Assembly: GCF_050016015.1 (NCBI RefSeq)
Contig: NZ_JBNHEQ010000053.1
Location: 1-64,000 of the forward strand
Direction of reading: 5' to 3'
DNA: 64,000 bases
DNA from: Trichodesmium sp002260545
Lineage (GTDB): Bacteria; Cyanobacteriota; Cyanobacteriia; Cyanobacteriales; Microcoleaceae
Shown here in pieces: positions 1-7,911 of the stretch. How positions within the stretch are numbered: position 1 is the first letter of the stretch; each line of letters opens with the position of its first letter. The notes beneath the pieces are model-generated. The model searched no databases. It saw only the letters and a program-made list of their open reading frames with translations, and was not told the DNA's origin. The position numbers and the translations under genes were made by a program.

Positions 1-912
1 ATCGATATAAATTATGTTGCGTTTCTCTAACTCTACCTGTAGATATTGTCGCCAAGAATCAGATTCATTCCCATAATAGTCAGAACGAATAGGCAAATAA
101 ACCACGACTAATCTACTATTTTTATCTCTATTTATTTCTGCTAACTCCTCAAATATTTTCATGGCTATAGCAGGAGTTTGAGCAACATATTGATTATCAG
201 TTTCCAGCTTTCTCGGAAACAATATTTGCCATAGACCTAAAAATCTTAATTCCTGAATATATTTACTACCTTCTGTAATTTTTGGAACTAAAAAAGAACC
301 TCTAGGTACAGGAAAATTATGATTAACTAACTCACCATTTTCTAAAGATAATAATGGTTTCCCATAACCTAGAGACTTGGCACGCTGCATCCGCACAAAA
401 TCATCAGTAATAAAAGCAAATATCTGAATATTATGGTCAAACTTACTACCATCACGTTTGTACCATAAATAAGCTTGGTCAACACCATATCCTCCTTGAC
501 CCATATTAATAGTTTGCAAAAGGTTATTTATAGATGTTAATAATTGACACCATGTTTGATCATTGCTAACTCCCCATCCCATTGTGAAAGAATCCCCAGA
601 ACAAATTATCCTAAATTTATTGGGGGGAATATTAATAGTAAAGTCTTCCTTATTTCTAAATGATTGAGAATTTGTCCGAAAATATATCCCCTCACCATAC
701 ATATTTGGAATATCTACATTAGGAATATTCACCCATCCTAATAGTTCATCATATTGAGTGTGGCGTCTTTCACTTATCGGTCGAACTTTACTAATTTTAT
801 TAAACAGTAATAATATGCTAGATAGACCTTCAACCAAACTTAATATAGCTACTAATAAAAGCAGATTAATTAAACTGACTTTGATAATTTTTCTGCTTTG
901 AATAAATCCCAT
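1..912 (-). CDS. SGNH/GDSL hydrolase-like membrane-anchored protein (3' end cut off by the window)
   Basis: The minus-strand frame stays open from an ATG at 912 to the window edge, about 304 codons, so the C-terminus is missing. An ATG further upstream is stopped at once, which supports this start. Residues 10-37 form one hydrophobic segment (LINLLLLVAILSLVEG). About residue 105 comes CSGDSFTMGWG, which fits the block I GDS motif of SGNH hydrolases, followed by INMGQGGYGVDQ, which fits a block II Gly. Later there is VVVYLPIRSDYYG. Such proteins often deacylate or acetylate envelope glycans, but the substrate cannot be read here. The final Asp/His block lies outside the window. The family call is moderately sure and the function is inference. 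Confidence 0.6.
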   Translation of the reverse strand, partial: MGFIQSRKIIKVSLINLLLLVAILSLVEGLSSILLLFNKISKVRPISERRHTQYDELLGWVNIPNVDIPNMYGEGIYFRTNSQSFRNKEDFTINIPPNKFRIICSGDSFTMGWGVSNDQTWCQLLTSINNLLQTINMGQGGYGVDQAYLWYKRDGSKFDHNIQIFAFITDDFVRMQRAKSLGYGKPLLSLENGELVNHNFPVPRGSFLVPKITEGSKYIQELRFLGLWQILFPRKLETDNQYVAQTPAIAMKIFEELAEINRDKNSRLVVVYLPIRSDYYGNESDSWRQYLQVELEKRNIIYID

Positions 913-1123
913 ATTATATCATATCCGGTTAAATAATTATAAGTAAAAAGGTAGGAGTCGGGAAAGGGAGCCGTTGCATTGGGGACCTACAGAATTCAGG
1001 AGAGAAGAAAAGAGAGAAATAAAGTATTAAGGAGGATAAAGTTTTATTATACCTAATTATCCGGACATGATATTACTCATAAATCTTGCAATCAGTCAGA
1101 TAAGCTATTTCTCATTTAACTCC

Positions 1124-1177
1124 CCCGGCGGGAAGTCCCGCGCTCTCCCGGAGGGGAGCGTCGGGATGAAAGCCGGG
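1124..1177. repeat. Left-end hairpin of the IS605-type element
   Basis: An inner imperfect stem (TCCCGCGCTCTCCC with GGGAGCGTCGGGA) sits inside an outer pair CCCGGC (1124-1129) and GCCGGG (1172-1177), just past the tnpA stop codon. The inner part repeats almost exactly at the right end (3078-3107). This is the expected TnpA binding structure. Confidence 0.7.
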
Positions 1178-1179
1178 CC

Positions 1180-1593
1180 TTATGTGTGTGGTTCGTCCTG
1201 ATTTTCTATGTATTTCTTTAGGACTGAAATACTTACACCACCACAGCTAGCAATAAAATAAGATTCACTCCAAAATACAGCTTTGAAGTAAGCTTTATTG
1301 ATTTGTACTGGAAACTCAGCTCTAAGTCTTCTACTACTTACAGATTTTAGATTAGTCACAAATTTAGGCAACTCAAGCTGTGGGTAGTATTGGAATAGCA
1401 AGTGTACATGGTCGGGTTCACCATTAAACTCTATTAGTTTGCAGTCCCATTTAGTGCATAGATTGTCTACTATTTCTCCTAATCGTTTGAGCATCTCCTG
1501 ATTGATTACTTTTTTTCTATATTTCGTTACCAAGACTAAGTGAGCTTTCATGTCAGATAAGGCTCTACCACTAGATACAAAATCTTTTTTCAT
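1180..1593 (-). CDS. tnpA: IS200/IS605 family transposase TnpA (Y1 HUH)
   Basis: A 137-residue relaxase-like transposase that cuts and joins single-stranded DNA at the ends of the element. The HUH motif is EPDHVHLLF (H62, H64), and the nucleophile is most likely Y128 in LKKYIENQ, a position that matches the family. The ATG at 1593 was chosen because the open frame upstream (to 1695) runs into the promoter region of tnpB and adds 34 residues that do not look like the family. Length is normal (about 130-155 residues). It is intact and divergent from tnpB. Confidence 0.93.
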   Translation of the reverse strand: MKKDFVSSGRALSDMKAHLVLVTKYRKKVINQEMLKRLGEIVDNLCTKWDCKLIEFNGEPDHVHLLFQYYPQLELPKFVTNLKSVSSRRLRAEFPVQINKAYFKAVFWSESYFIASCGGVSISVLKKYIENQDEPHT

Positions 1594-1672
1594 AATTATT
1601 TGGCTATAGCTGTTGACAATTATATATACAGTCATTATAATAACAGATGTATAGGAATAAGGTCGATTCTCT

Positions 1673-3064
1673 ATGCTATTGAAATACAAGTACAAGCTAA
1701 AACCCCATAAGAGTCAAGCGGTTATTATTGCTAATTGGTTATCCATGGCTAGGAAGCAATACAATTACCGTTTAGCTGAACGGTTGAATTGGTTTGAAGC
1801 AACGCGCACACTCCTTAATGCTTGTCCTCTCAATGTCTCAGTAGTGCCTGTAGAACGGATTTATCAAAATATTCCCGAATTTAGAATACAAACGCGCGAC
1901 GGTAGGAAAAAGGACAGCAATGGTAATCCGATAACCAAGAAAGGGGATCGACATCCAAATATAGCCAATGGTTATGTTTTGTGGGAAACTGTTCAACTAG
2001 CAGACTTAGCACAAACTAAAAAACTTTTCCCTGAATATAAGTCGCTCCACTCCCAGGTTTTACAAGATGTTATCCAAAGAGTACAAACAACAATGGATAA
2101 CTTTACCAAGCCCGATCAAAAGGGTAAAACCAGTGGTAGACCTAAATTCAAAGGTCGGCATTATTACAATTCTTTCAGTTATCCTCAGTTATCAAATGCC
2201 CATATAGTTAAAAATGCCAACGGTCGTTTTTGTATAAATCTACCAAAGATTGGTTTAGTCCCTTTAGTCTACAATCGCCCAATACCAGTAGGATTCAAGG
2301 TTAAGACAGGTACAGTAATTCGTGAAGTTGACGGATGGTACATTAGCTTGACGATAGAAGATCAGGCTATACCTTGCGAGGTTGTAGAAATTCAACCCAC
2401 CGAACAAAACTCAAAAGGTATTGATTTAGGACTGTTGCACTATGCTGTTACCAGTGATGGAGAATTTATAGAAGTTCCTAAATTTTTCAGGAAATCTGAA
2501 CATCGTTTATCTAAACTTCAGGTGAGATTGGCTAACAAACAAAAATATTCACAGCCTTGGAATATCCTCAAACACAAAATAGCTAAACTCCATCAATTAG
2601 TTGCTAGACAACGCTTAGACTGGCAATTCAAACTTGCTTATCATTTGTTCAGTGATTGTCAGGTAATATTCCTGGAAAACCTACAGATAGCTTCTTTAGT
2701 TAGACGTTGCAAAGCCAAATTAGGAGATAATGGTCAGTTCTTACCCAATGGTCAATCGGCGAAGTCAGGACTGAATAAGTCTTTGCAAGATGCAGCTTTT
2801 GGTCAATTTATTCAGATTTTAGAGTATGTTGCCTGGAAACTTGGCAAAACAATTATTAAAGTAGACCCAAAAGGCACATCTCAACATTGTTGGGAATGCT
2901 TGAGAAAAGTCTCTAAAAGTTTATCAGAGCGTTGGCATTCATGTCCCAGATGTGGACAAGAATTAGATAGGGATTATAACTCAGCACTTCTAATACAAAA
3001 AATAGGATTGTTGTCAACACAGGAGGAGGACATCACTTCTGTTAAAACTGCGGCCAGGGCTTAA
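1673..3064 (+). CDS. tnpB: RNA-guided endonuclease TnpB (IS605 OrfB)
   Basis: A 463-residue TnpB, the compact RuvC-type nuclease related to Cas12 that uses a guide RNA from the transposon right end to cut DNA and favour retention of the element. Visible parts are an N-terminal wedge/REC region, RuvC-I GIDLGLLHYAV (D251), RuvC-II VIFLENLQI (E335), a zinc ribbon with two CxxC pairs (C406/C409, C424/C427) and RuvC-III LDRDYNSA (D432/D434). All three acidic sites and all four cysteines are present, so it is probably active. It is slightly longer than the common 400-residue forms because of an insertion near residues 50-100. Confidence 0.93.
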   Translation: MLLKYKYKLKPHKSQAVIIANWLSMARKQYNYRLAERLNWFEATRTLLNACPLNVSVVPVERIYQNIPEFRIQTRDGRKKDSNGNPITKKGDRHPNIANGYVLWETVQLADLAQTKKLFPEYKSLHSQVLQDVIQRVQTTMDNFTKPDQKGKTSGRPKFKGRHYYNSFSYPQLSNAHIVKNANGRFCINLPKIGLVPLVYNRPIPVGFKVKTGTVIREVDGWYISLTIEDQAIPCEVVEIQPTEQNSKGIDLGLLHYAVTSDGEFIEVPKFFRKSEHRLSKLQVRLANKQKYSQPWNILKHKIAKLHQLVARQRLDWQFKLAYHLFSDCQVIFLENLQIASLVRRCKAKLGDNGQFLPNGQSAKSGLNKSLQDAAFGQFIQILEYVAWKLGKTIIKVDPKGTSQHCWECLRKVSKSLSERWHSCPRCGQELDRDYNSALLIQKIGLLSTQEEDITSVKTAARA

Positions 3065-3077
3065 TCTGGCTGAAGAA

Positions 3078-3108
3078 TCCCGCGCTCTCCCGTAGGGGAG
3101 CGTCGGGA
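3078..3108 (+). repeat. Right-end hairpin of the IS605-type element, likely part of the omega RNA
   Basis: An imperfect palindrome almost identical to the left-end one lies 14 bp after the tnpB stop. In characterised TnpB systems the guide (omega) RNA covers the 3' end of tnpB plus this end, and the bases just outside the element act as guide. By that rule the guide would begin after about 3108. The RNA itself is inferred. Confidence 0.55.
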
Positions 3109-3678
3109 GTATGTCAAACTACTTACCGAATTATTAATTATTAATTCTGGTTTAAAGCCTCCCCTTGGATAGGGGAAAAAAGCGGTCGTTTGCGGAGCAT
3201 TCCGTCAGGATGGGATGGCGTTTGCTAACGCAAAGCTCCGCTTTATATGTCGCGAAGCGTTAACGCGCGTTGTGCGGAACGCTAAACGCGTAATTAGGAG
3301 CATTCCGTAGGAAAGCGTCCCGGAGGGAACGGTCTCCCGCTCTGGAAGAGCCACTGCCTCTTCCAGAGGAGCTGCGCTAACGCTAACGTTAACGCCATAT
3401 CCAATCGACCAAGAGAAGAAATAATATTTCCTTATCTTCAATTCCCGTGCGGTTTTAACCAGAGGTAATTATCAATTAATAAAAACATATTCGGTGATTA
3501 ATGTGGTATTTTTGACAAAAAAATAAGCTCTCAAACTTTATCTTTTAAGGGGATAAAAAAAATAAGCTTCAGTATTTCAATCCTGATGCTTCAGAAGGAG
3601 GTACTAATAACTAATAACTAAAATGACGGAGTAAATATTTCGGTTGTCCTGCATTATAATGGTGAAGATATTATTTTT
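3109..3678. repeat. Gene-free region: GC-rich dispersed repeat nested in a second repeat family
   Basis: No credible gene. From about 3146 a copy of the GTTTAAAGCCTC...AGAGGTAATTATCAATTA repeat begins. It is interrupted at about 3181-3400 by dense copies of a GC-rich word (TTTGCGGAGCATTCCG and its complement) and GCTAACG/GTTAACG units, then resumes up to about 3480. The short minus-strand frame at 3205-3441 is made only of these repeats. 3590-3625 has TAATAACTAA units. The same families recur through the window. Confidence 0.6.
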
Positions 3679-3783
3679 TTAATTTATTCCCACACTCCCC
3701 ATCTCCCCATACTTCCCACACTCCCCATCTCCCCATCTCCCCATACTCCCCATCTCCCCATACTTCCCACACTCCCCCATCAC
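3679..3783. repeat. Low-complexity tandem repeat (CCCCATCT / CCCACACT units)
   Basis: About 100 bp of CTCCCCAT, CTTCCCACA and related units directly abuts the stop codon of the NAD kinase gene. It belongs to the short tandemly repeated sequences (STRR) typical of filamentous cyanobacteria. Confidence 0.8.
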
Positions 3784-3784
3784 C

Positions 3785-4708
3785 CTAACTACTCCGATGA
3801 TAATTTTGATACTTAATTCTAGCACCAGCCCATTGTAGTTTTTCTCTGAGAGTCTGGAAAAATGAATAATTTTCCCGCAAAATAATAAACTTAGCTTGAC
3901 AATCTGCCATACGCACATCTACCCTTTGTCCGGGCCAAATAGCAGTAGATAGGACTCCATCTGCCCAAAGTTTAGTAGTTAGATCCTGCTCCTGCAAAGG
4001 CCAGACGCTGACTATACAACGAGGAGGAAGTACAATAGGACGACTAGAAAGACTTAAAGGACAAATTGGAGTCACAGAAATAGAAGCCATACCCGCGTGC
4101 ATAATTGGTCCATTAGCAGAAGCAGTATAGCAAGTCGAACCTGTGGGACTCGCAACAATTAATCCATCCCCTTGATATTGGTCTACTACCTCACCATCAA
4201 CCTCTACTTCCAAAATAGAAGTAGGCATCCTGTCAGCAGAAGCAGGTTTAATACAAAATTCATTTAAGGCTAAAAAGCGATCGCTTGCAGGTTTGAGGTT
4301 TGAGCGATCGCCATCAAATACTGCTGACTGTAACATCATTCGCAGTTGTACGGCATAGCGGTCTTCAAACAACCTATCCCATACTTTTTCTGTATCCTTA
4401 AAATCTTCAAAATTCTCGGTCAAAAAGCCTAAATGTCCTCCAACATTGACTGCCAACATAGGAATACCTTCAGCTGCTAAATGTCTAGCAGCAGCTAATA
4501 CAGTACCATCTCCCCCCAAAACCACTGCCAAGTCAATTTTCTGAGTGCTGGAGGCAAGAAAAACTGGATAAGGATTATCTTGTGCTCCACTTGGACCCAT
4601 CAATACTTGACATCCTCTATGTTCCAATTGTCTAGCAGATTGTTCTGCATAATGCCGACTCACATCATCTCTGGCTTTATGAGCAATAATTACTCGTTTA
4701 ATATCCAT
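3785..4708 (-). CDS. nadK: NAD kinase
   Basis: Phosphorylates NAD to NADP with ATP in the cytoplasm; photosynthetic electron flow needs the product. Seen: the GGDGT nucleotide-binding motif in VVLGGDGTVLAAAR, NVGGHLGFLTE, and the conserved SPTGSTCYTASANGP block. The ATG at 4708 (MDIKRVIIAHK) gives 307 residues, the size usual for cyanobacterial NAD kinases; the 22 extra codons open upstream have no family likeness. Cyanobacteria generally carry two NAD kinase genes; this is one of them. It stands alone, and its stop codon touches a tandem repeat. Confidence 0.95.
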   Translation of the reverse strand: MDIKRVIIAHKARDDVSRHYAEQSARQLEHRGCQVLMGPSGAQDNPYPVFLASSTQKIDLAVVLGGDGTVLAAARHLAAEGIPMLAVNVGGHLGFLTENFEDFKDTEKVWDRLFEDRYAVQLRMMLQSAVFDGDRSNLKPASDRFLALNEFCIKPASADRMPTSILEVEVDGEVVDQYQGDGLIVASPTGSTCYTASANGPIMHAGMASISVTPICPLSLSSRPIVLPPRCIVSVWPLQEQDLTTKLWADGVLSTAIWPGQRVDVRMADCQAKFIILRENYSFFQTLREKLQWAGARIKYQNYHRSS

Positions 4709-5045
4709 AGTTAATATTTTAGATTTTAGATATAAATTAGGATAATTCCTACATAAGTTGTCATTGTATAGCAATACCCAATATGGTTAGTCTTTCTGAA
4801 ACACTTCTTTTTTCCTCTAACATCTAGATGTTTTGCTTGGATTTAGTATGGTTATAAAAAACTTTCTTTATTATTGGTAAGTATGATTACTAAAGTGAGT
4901 TTATTCTAATTATTATTGAAAAATTAATCAGTAGCCTACACAACTATCATACTGACAAAATATAGAAAAATTATTAATCTAATGGCGACTTGATATAAAA
5001 TAGCTATAATTTTTATAGCCGTTGTCTACTATAATTTATCAACAA
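4709..5045. promoter_or_regulatory. Divergent spacer between nadK and the first ABM lipoprotein gene
   Basis: AT-rich spacer between divergent genes, so it must hold both promoters. I see no clear operator, hairpin or repeat in it. Confidence 0.4.
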
Positions 5046-5558
5046 ATGTTTTCTCACTCTAATAGTAGGTTCAAATTTTTAGGAAAATCTGCTTTGCTGT
5101 TGTTACTAATTGGTTCTATTTATGGATGTGAAAAATTTGTTTATCACAATACTAATGATAGTCCGAAAATAGCTTTAGCAAAAGTAGAGCAAAAAAATAA
5201 ATTAATAGTACAAGTAATAGCACAAGATGGAAAGGGTACAGAGTTTTCTGGCTTACCAATTTTAGCATCTTCAAGATTTGAAATTATGCCGGATAAACGA
5301 GAGGAATTTATTAAATTAATTAATGATATTATTCCCAAAGTGAGAATGAATTCTGGCAATATTAGTTATAGTTTGTATGAAGAGATCAATAATCCTAATT
5401 CTTTCCTAATTTTTGAAGAATGGAAGAGTAAAAAATCTTTGCAGCAATTTATAGCGACTGATGCTCATAAAACAAAAGAACAGAAAATCATGGAAATATC
5501 TGTTAAGGAACCTAGCTTTAAGATTCATCACTTTCAAAGTATAGATTTTCAGCTTTAA
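5046..5558 (+). CDS. Lipoprotein with antibiotic-biosynthesis-monooxygenase (ABM) domain, copy 1
   Basis: About 170 residues. A signal peptide with lipobox (LLLLLIGSIYGC) predicts a lipid-anchored protein outside the inner membrane. The C-terminal 95 residues (from SSRFEIMPDKREEFIKL through NISYSLYEEINNPNSF and FEEWKSKKSL) look like the ABM dimeric alpha-beta barrel, a cofactor-free monooxygenase or heme-degrading fold. The conserved pattern G-N-x-S-Y-x-x-Y-E...F-x-x-x-E-x-W is clear. A TTG at 5022 is open in frame, but the ATG at 5046 sets a normal signal peptide. The next gene is a paralog. Most ABM proteins are cytoplasmic, so surface anchoring is unusual. Substrate unknown. Confidence 0.75.
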   Translation: MFSHSNSRFKFLGKSALLLLLIGSIYGCEKFVYHNTNDSPKIALAKVEQKNKLIVQVIAQDGKGTEFSGLPILASSRFEIMPDKREEFIKLINDIIPKVRMNSGNISYSLYEEINNPNSFLIFEEWKSKKSLQQFIATDAHKTKEQKIMEISVKEPSFKIHHFQSIDFQL

Positions 5559-5956
5559 ACGTAGAATAAAGCTACAGATAATAGGCAATTAGGAGAAATA
5601 TAACACTAAGTTTTTTGTACTAAAAAAACTATGTTTATTTTGCTAATCTTCTATAAAAATTAAATATTTAGTTTAATATATAGCAATCCTCTAATCGGTT
5701 GTAATATTTTGGTAGTAGTTAGGAGTTAGGCGTTGTAGAGGCGATTAGCGCAATTAGGAGCATGACCTACGAAATCGCCCGTACAAGAGTCATAATTTTC
5801 AAAGTTTTCAGGTTAAATTAACTATTATATTATAAAAACTGTCACAACCAATTTAGGATTACTATATTAATAGTGTCTAGAATGTTAGAGATAAATTTAT
5901 CATAGTTTTATTATTGAAAAAACACTGTAAACAATAAAATAAGGGAGTAAATATAT
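5559..5956. other. Spacer between the two ABM lipoprotein genes
   Basis: AT-rich. A degenerate GC-richer repeat at about 5735-5790 (GGCGATTAGCGCAATTAGGAG ending in CGCCCGTAC) resembles the fold-back repeats found elsewhere. A Shine-Dalgarno-like AAGGGAG (5941-5947) precedes the next gene. No terminator seen. Confidence 0.4.
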
Positions 5957-6538
5957 ATGTTTAATTATCAAAAAATTGAGCGTAACCTACGTTTAGTATC
6001 AGCACAAAAATTAATAATTGGCGGATTAATTTTCGGATGCTTGCTTGGCTGTGAATCTCAGGTAGAAAATACCAATAGTAGTGAGAATTTATCATCAACA
6101 CCAGTCTCAACTACAGAAACAACTGTCGCTAATAATAGTAATGAAAAACCAGTATTGGCAAACAAAAAAAATAAACTAAAAAACAGTCAAGTAAGTCAAG
6201 CTCCCAAACAACCTCGAACAGAATTCATGGGATTACCTGTGGCACTATCATCAAGATTTGTTGTTAAACCAGAGAAACGAGAAGAATTTATCAAACTAGC
6301 TACAGAAGCTACTAAACAAACAAGAAATGAACCTGGTAATCTTAGTTATAATGTTTATGAAGAAACCACTTATCCCAATTCATTTATATTTTTTGAAGAG
6401 TGGAAAAGTAGAGGCTCCCTTGATAAGCACTTAGCAACTCCTTATGCGAAAAGTATAGTAGAGAAATTTAGTGAATTAGTAGAAGGTGAACCTAGTTTGA
6501 GAGTTTATTATATTGAGCGAACAGAATTCCGACGTTGA
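5957..6538 (+). CDS. Lipoprotein with ABM domain, copy 2
   Basis: A 193-residue paralog of the preceding gene. A lipobox (FGCLLGC) is followed by a low-complexity Ser/Thr/Asn/Lys linker of about 60 residues, then the ABM domain (LSSRFVVKPEKREEFIKL, GNLSYNVYEETTYPNSF, FFEEWKSRGSLDKHL). AAGGGAG, 9 bp upstream, supports the ATG at 5957. The longer linker suggests the domain is held away from the membrane. Both copies keep the same barrel pattern, so both probably fold. Whether they work on quinols, heme or a signalling compound cannot be told. Confidence 0.78.
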   Translation: MFNYQKIERNLRLVSAQKLIIGGLIFGCLLGCESQVENTNSSENLSSTPVSTTETTVANNSNEKPVLANKKNKLKNSQVSQAPKQPRTEFMGLPVALSSRFVVKPEKREEFIKLATEATKQTRNEPGNLSYNVYEETTYPNSFIFFEEWKSRGSLDKHLATPYAKSIVEKFSELVEGEPSLRVYYIERTEFRR

Positions 6539-6610
6539 TAAATAAAGAAGGTAGAGGAAAGAAAAGGGGAGAAGGGAGAAAATTTTTTTATACTGAATTA
6601 AGCATACATG

Positions 6611-6648
6611 AAAAAAAATGTAGGGATGTTTTATAGAACATCCCTACA
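6611..6648 (-). terminator. Rho-independent terminator of the cox operon
   Basis: Read on the minus strand, a perfect 12-bp stem (TGTAGGGATGTT with AACATCCCTACA, 6-base loop) is followed at once by eight T. It lies about 50 bp past the ctaE stop. The stem is a variant of the dispersed palindrome GTAGGGACGTT...AACGTCCCTAC, with both arms changed together. Confidence 0.85.
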
Positions 6649-6695
6649 AAGGTTTTAGCAAAAGTTGATATAATTTATCGACAGAAATATCTGGA

Positions 6696-7331
6696 TTAAA
6701 ATTGAGTCAAAATATAAAGTAAAGTGAACAAAACAATCCAGATAATATCAACAAAGTGCCAATAAATTTCTGCCATCTCAATACCAACGTGCTTTTCTTC
6801 GTTGTAATGACCAGCACGACGAGAACGCCATAACACACCAAGAATTAGCAATACACCAACAAAAACGTGGAGACCGTGGAAACCAGTCATCACATAAAAA
6901 CAGTTGGAAAAGACATTAGTAGTCAGACCATAACCCAAAGTCATGTACTCATAAACCTGACCACCTAAGAAAATGATACCCATGATTGCTGTAACTAAAT
7001 ACCATAAGCGCATTCCTGAGATATCATTCTTTTTAATTGCAGTATCGCCCTTGTGAATCACAAAACTACTAGAAACCAGAATAATAGTGTTAATTGTCGG
7101 CAATAATAACTCTACCTCTGTTTCTTCAGGAGGCCAAACTCCTGCATTTGCTCGATAAATTAAATAAGCAGCAAATAACCCTGCAAACATCAAAGACTCA
7201 GAAGCGAGAAATGTTAATAATCCGAAAACTCTTAAATCCTGATGTTCTTCGTGATGACCTGCTTCTACTGATGCCGAATGAACTGAAGTATCAACTAAAT
7301 TATTAGTTGTCTCAATTGTTGAACCTTGCAT
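6696..7331 (-). CDS. ctaE: Cytochrome c oxidase subunit III
   Basis: A 211-residue integral membrane subunit of the aa3-type terminal oxidase. Five hydrophobic spans can be read, with the subunit III motifs LTFLASESLMFAGLFAAYL, GFHGLHVFVG and the C-terminal IYWHFVDIIWIVLFTLLY. The five-span form without the first two helices is usual in cyanobacteria. It is the last gene of ctaC-ctaD-ctaE, although 580 bp of repeats separates it from ctaD. A strong terminator follows. Confidence 0.95.
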   Translation of the reverse strand: MQGSTIETTNNLVDTSVHSASVEAGHHEEHQDLRVFGLLTFLASESLMFAGLFAAYLIYRANAGVWPPEETEVELLLPTINTIILVSSSFVIHKGDTAIKKNDISGMRLWYLVTAIMGIIFLGGQVYEYMTLGYGLTTNVFSNCFYVMTGFHGLHVFVGVLLILGVLWRSRRAGHYNEEKHVGIEMAEIYWHFVDIIWIVLFTLLYILTQF

Positions 7332-7911
7332 AATCTCCTGTACCTAGATAAACAAAATTGATTTTTGAAGTTGGATAGTTGAGTCAAGTAGGGTGCGTAT
7401 TTACGGCCTAAATTCCGACTATAAAAGGGATTTAGCAATCTGTCGGAACTTATCATTTTAGGTGTTTCGGTCTACTATTACGGTGCGTTACGCTTGGCTT
7501 TTTCCTGACGGAATGCTCCGCATTCATGTCGGCTCTTAGCCGAAACATATTGCGCAGCAAAACGCACCCTACTGGCGTGACACACCTTAAATGGTGGATA
7601 TAGATGTAGGTTGGGTTGAGGGACGTTTGCAGAGCATTTCCAACGGAAAAACCCAACAAGAATCTTTCTCCTGTACAGACATTGCATGCAACGTCTCTAC
7701 CCTACTCTCCTACTCCCTAATGCACAGTTTTAGCTGTGTCGGTCCACTAATGGCGTAACACACCTAAAATGTTGCAATAGTAGGGGCGGGTTTCCCGTTT
7801 CAATTTATGAGTTTTCACATTTGATTAGATAAACCTGCCCCCAATGATCTAAAGCACTATTACTACTCTGTAAGGACATTGCATCCAACGTCCCTACCTA
7901 TTCCCTCTTTT
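7332..7911. repeat. Repeat-filled spacer between ctaD and ctaE
   Basis: Contains, in order: a GTAGGGTGCGT unit (7389); a pair of arms GGTGCGTTACGC (7482) and AACGCACCCTAC (7561) with the GC-rich CGGAATGCTCCGC element between them; a GTAGGTTGGGTTG...AACCCAACA pair (7605-7660) again with the GC-rich element inside; palindromes of the GTAGGGACGTTGCA family at about 7673-7700 and 7870-7897; and a GGGCGGGTTT hairpin with a long loop (7781-7842). No gene; the short minus frames here are repeats. Confidence 0.65.

Larger units (their letters stand above)
1121..3108. mobile_element. IS605-type insertion sequence (divergent tnpA and tnpB)
   Basis: A single-strand transposon of the IS200/IS605 group: tnpA on the minus strand and tnpB on the plus strand are back to back, with 79 bp between their starts. 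Each outer end has an almost identical GC-rich imperfect palindrome (about 1135-1166 and 3078-3107), as expected for the subterminal hairpins that TnpA recognises. There are no terminal inverted repeats or target duplication, which is normal for this family. Both proteins keep their catalytic motifs, so the element may be active. The exact cleavage sites cannot be set without an empty-site copy, so the ends are approximate. Confidence 0.85.

Noticed and set aside
3205..3441. 78-residue minus-strand frame
   Set aside because: Made wholly of GC-rich dispersed repeats, no ribosome site, no family pattern.
3679..3783. CRISPR array
   Set aside because: Units are 7-9 bp and contiguous, with no spacers; the same holds for the other tandem repeats. 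No cas genes.
4709..4774. N-terminal extension of NAD kinase
   Set aside because: Residues before MDIKRV do not resemble the family, and the shorter form has the usual length.
7453..7687. Two overlapping short minus-strand frames between ctaD and ctaE
   Set aside because: Both translate the nested palindromic repeats.
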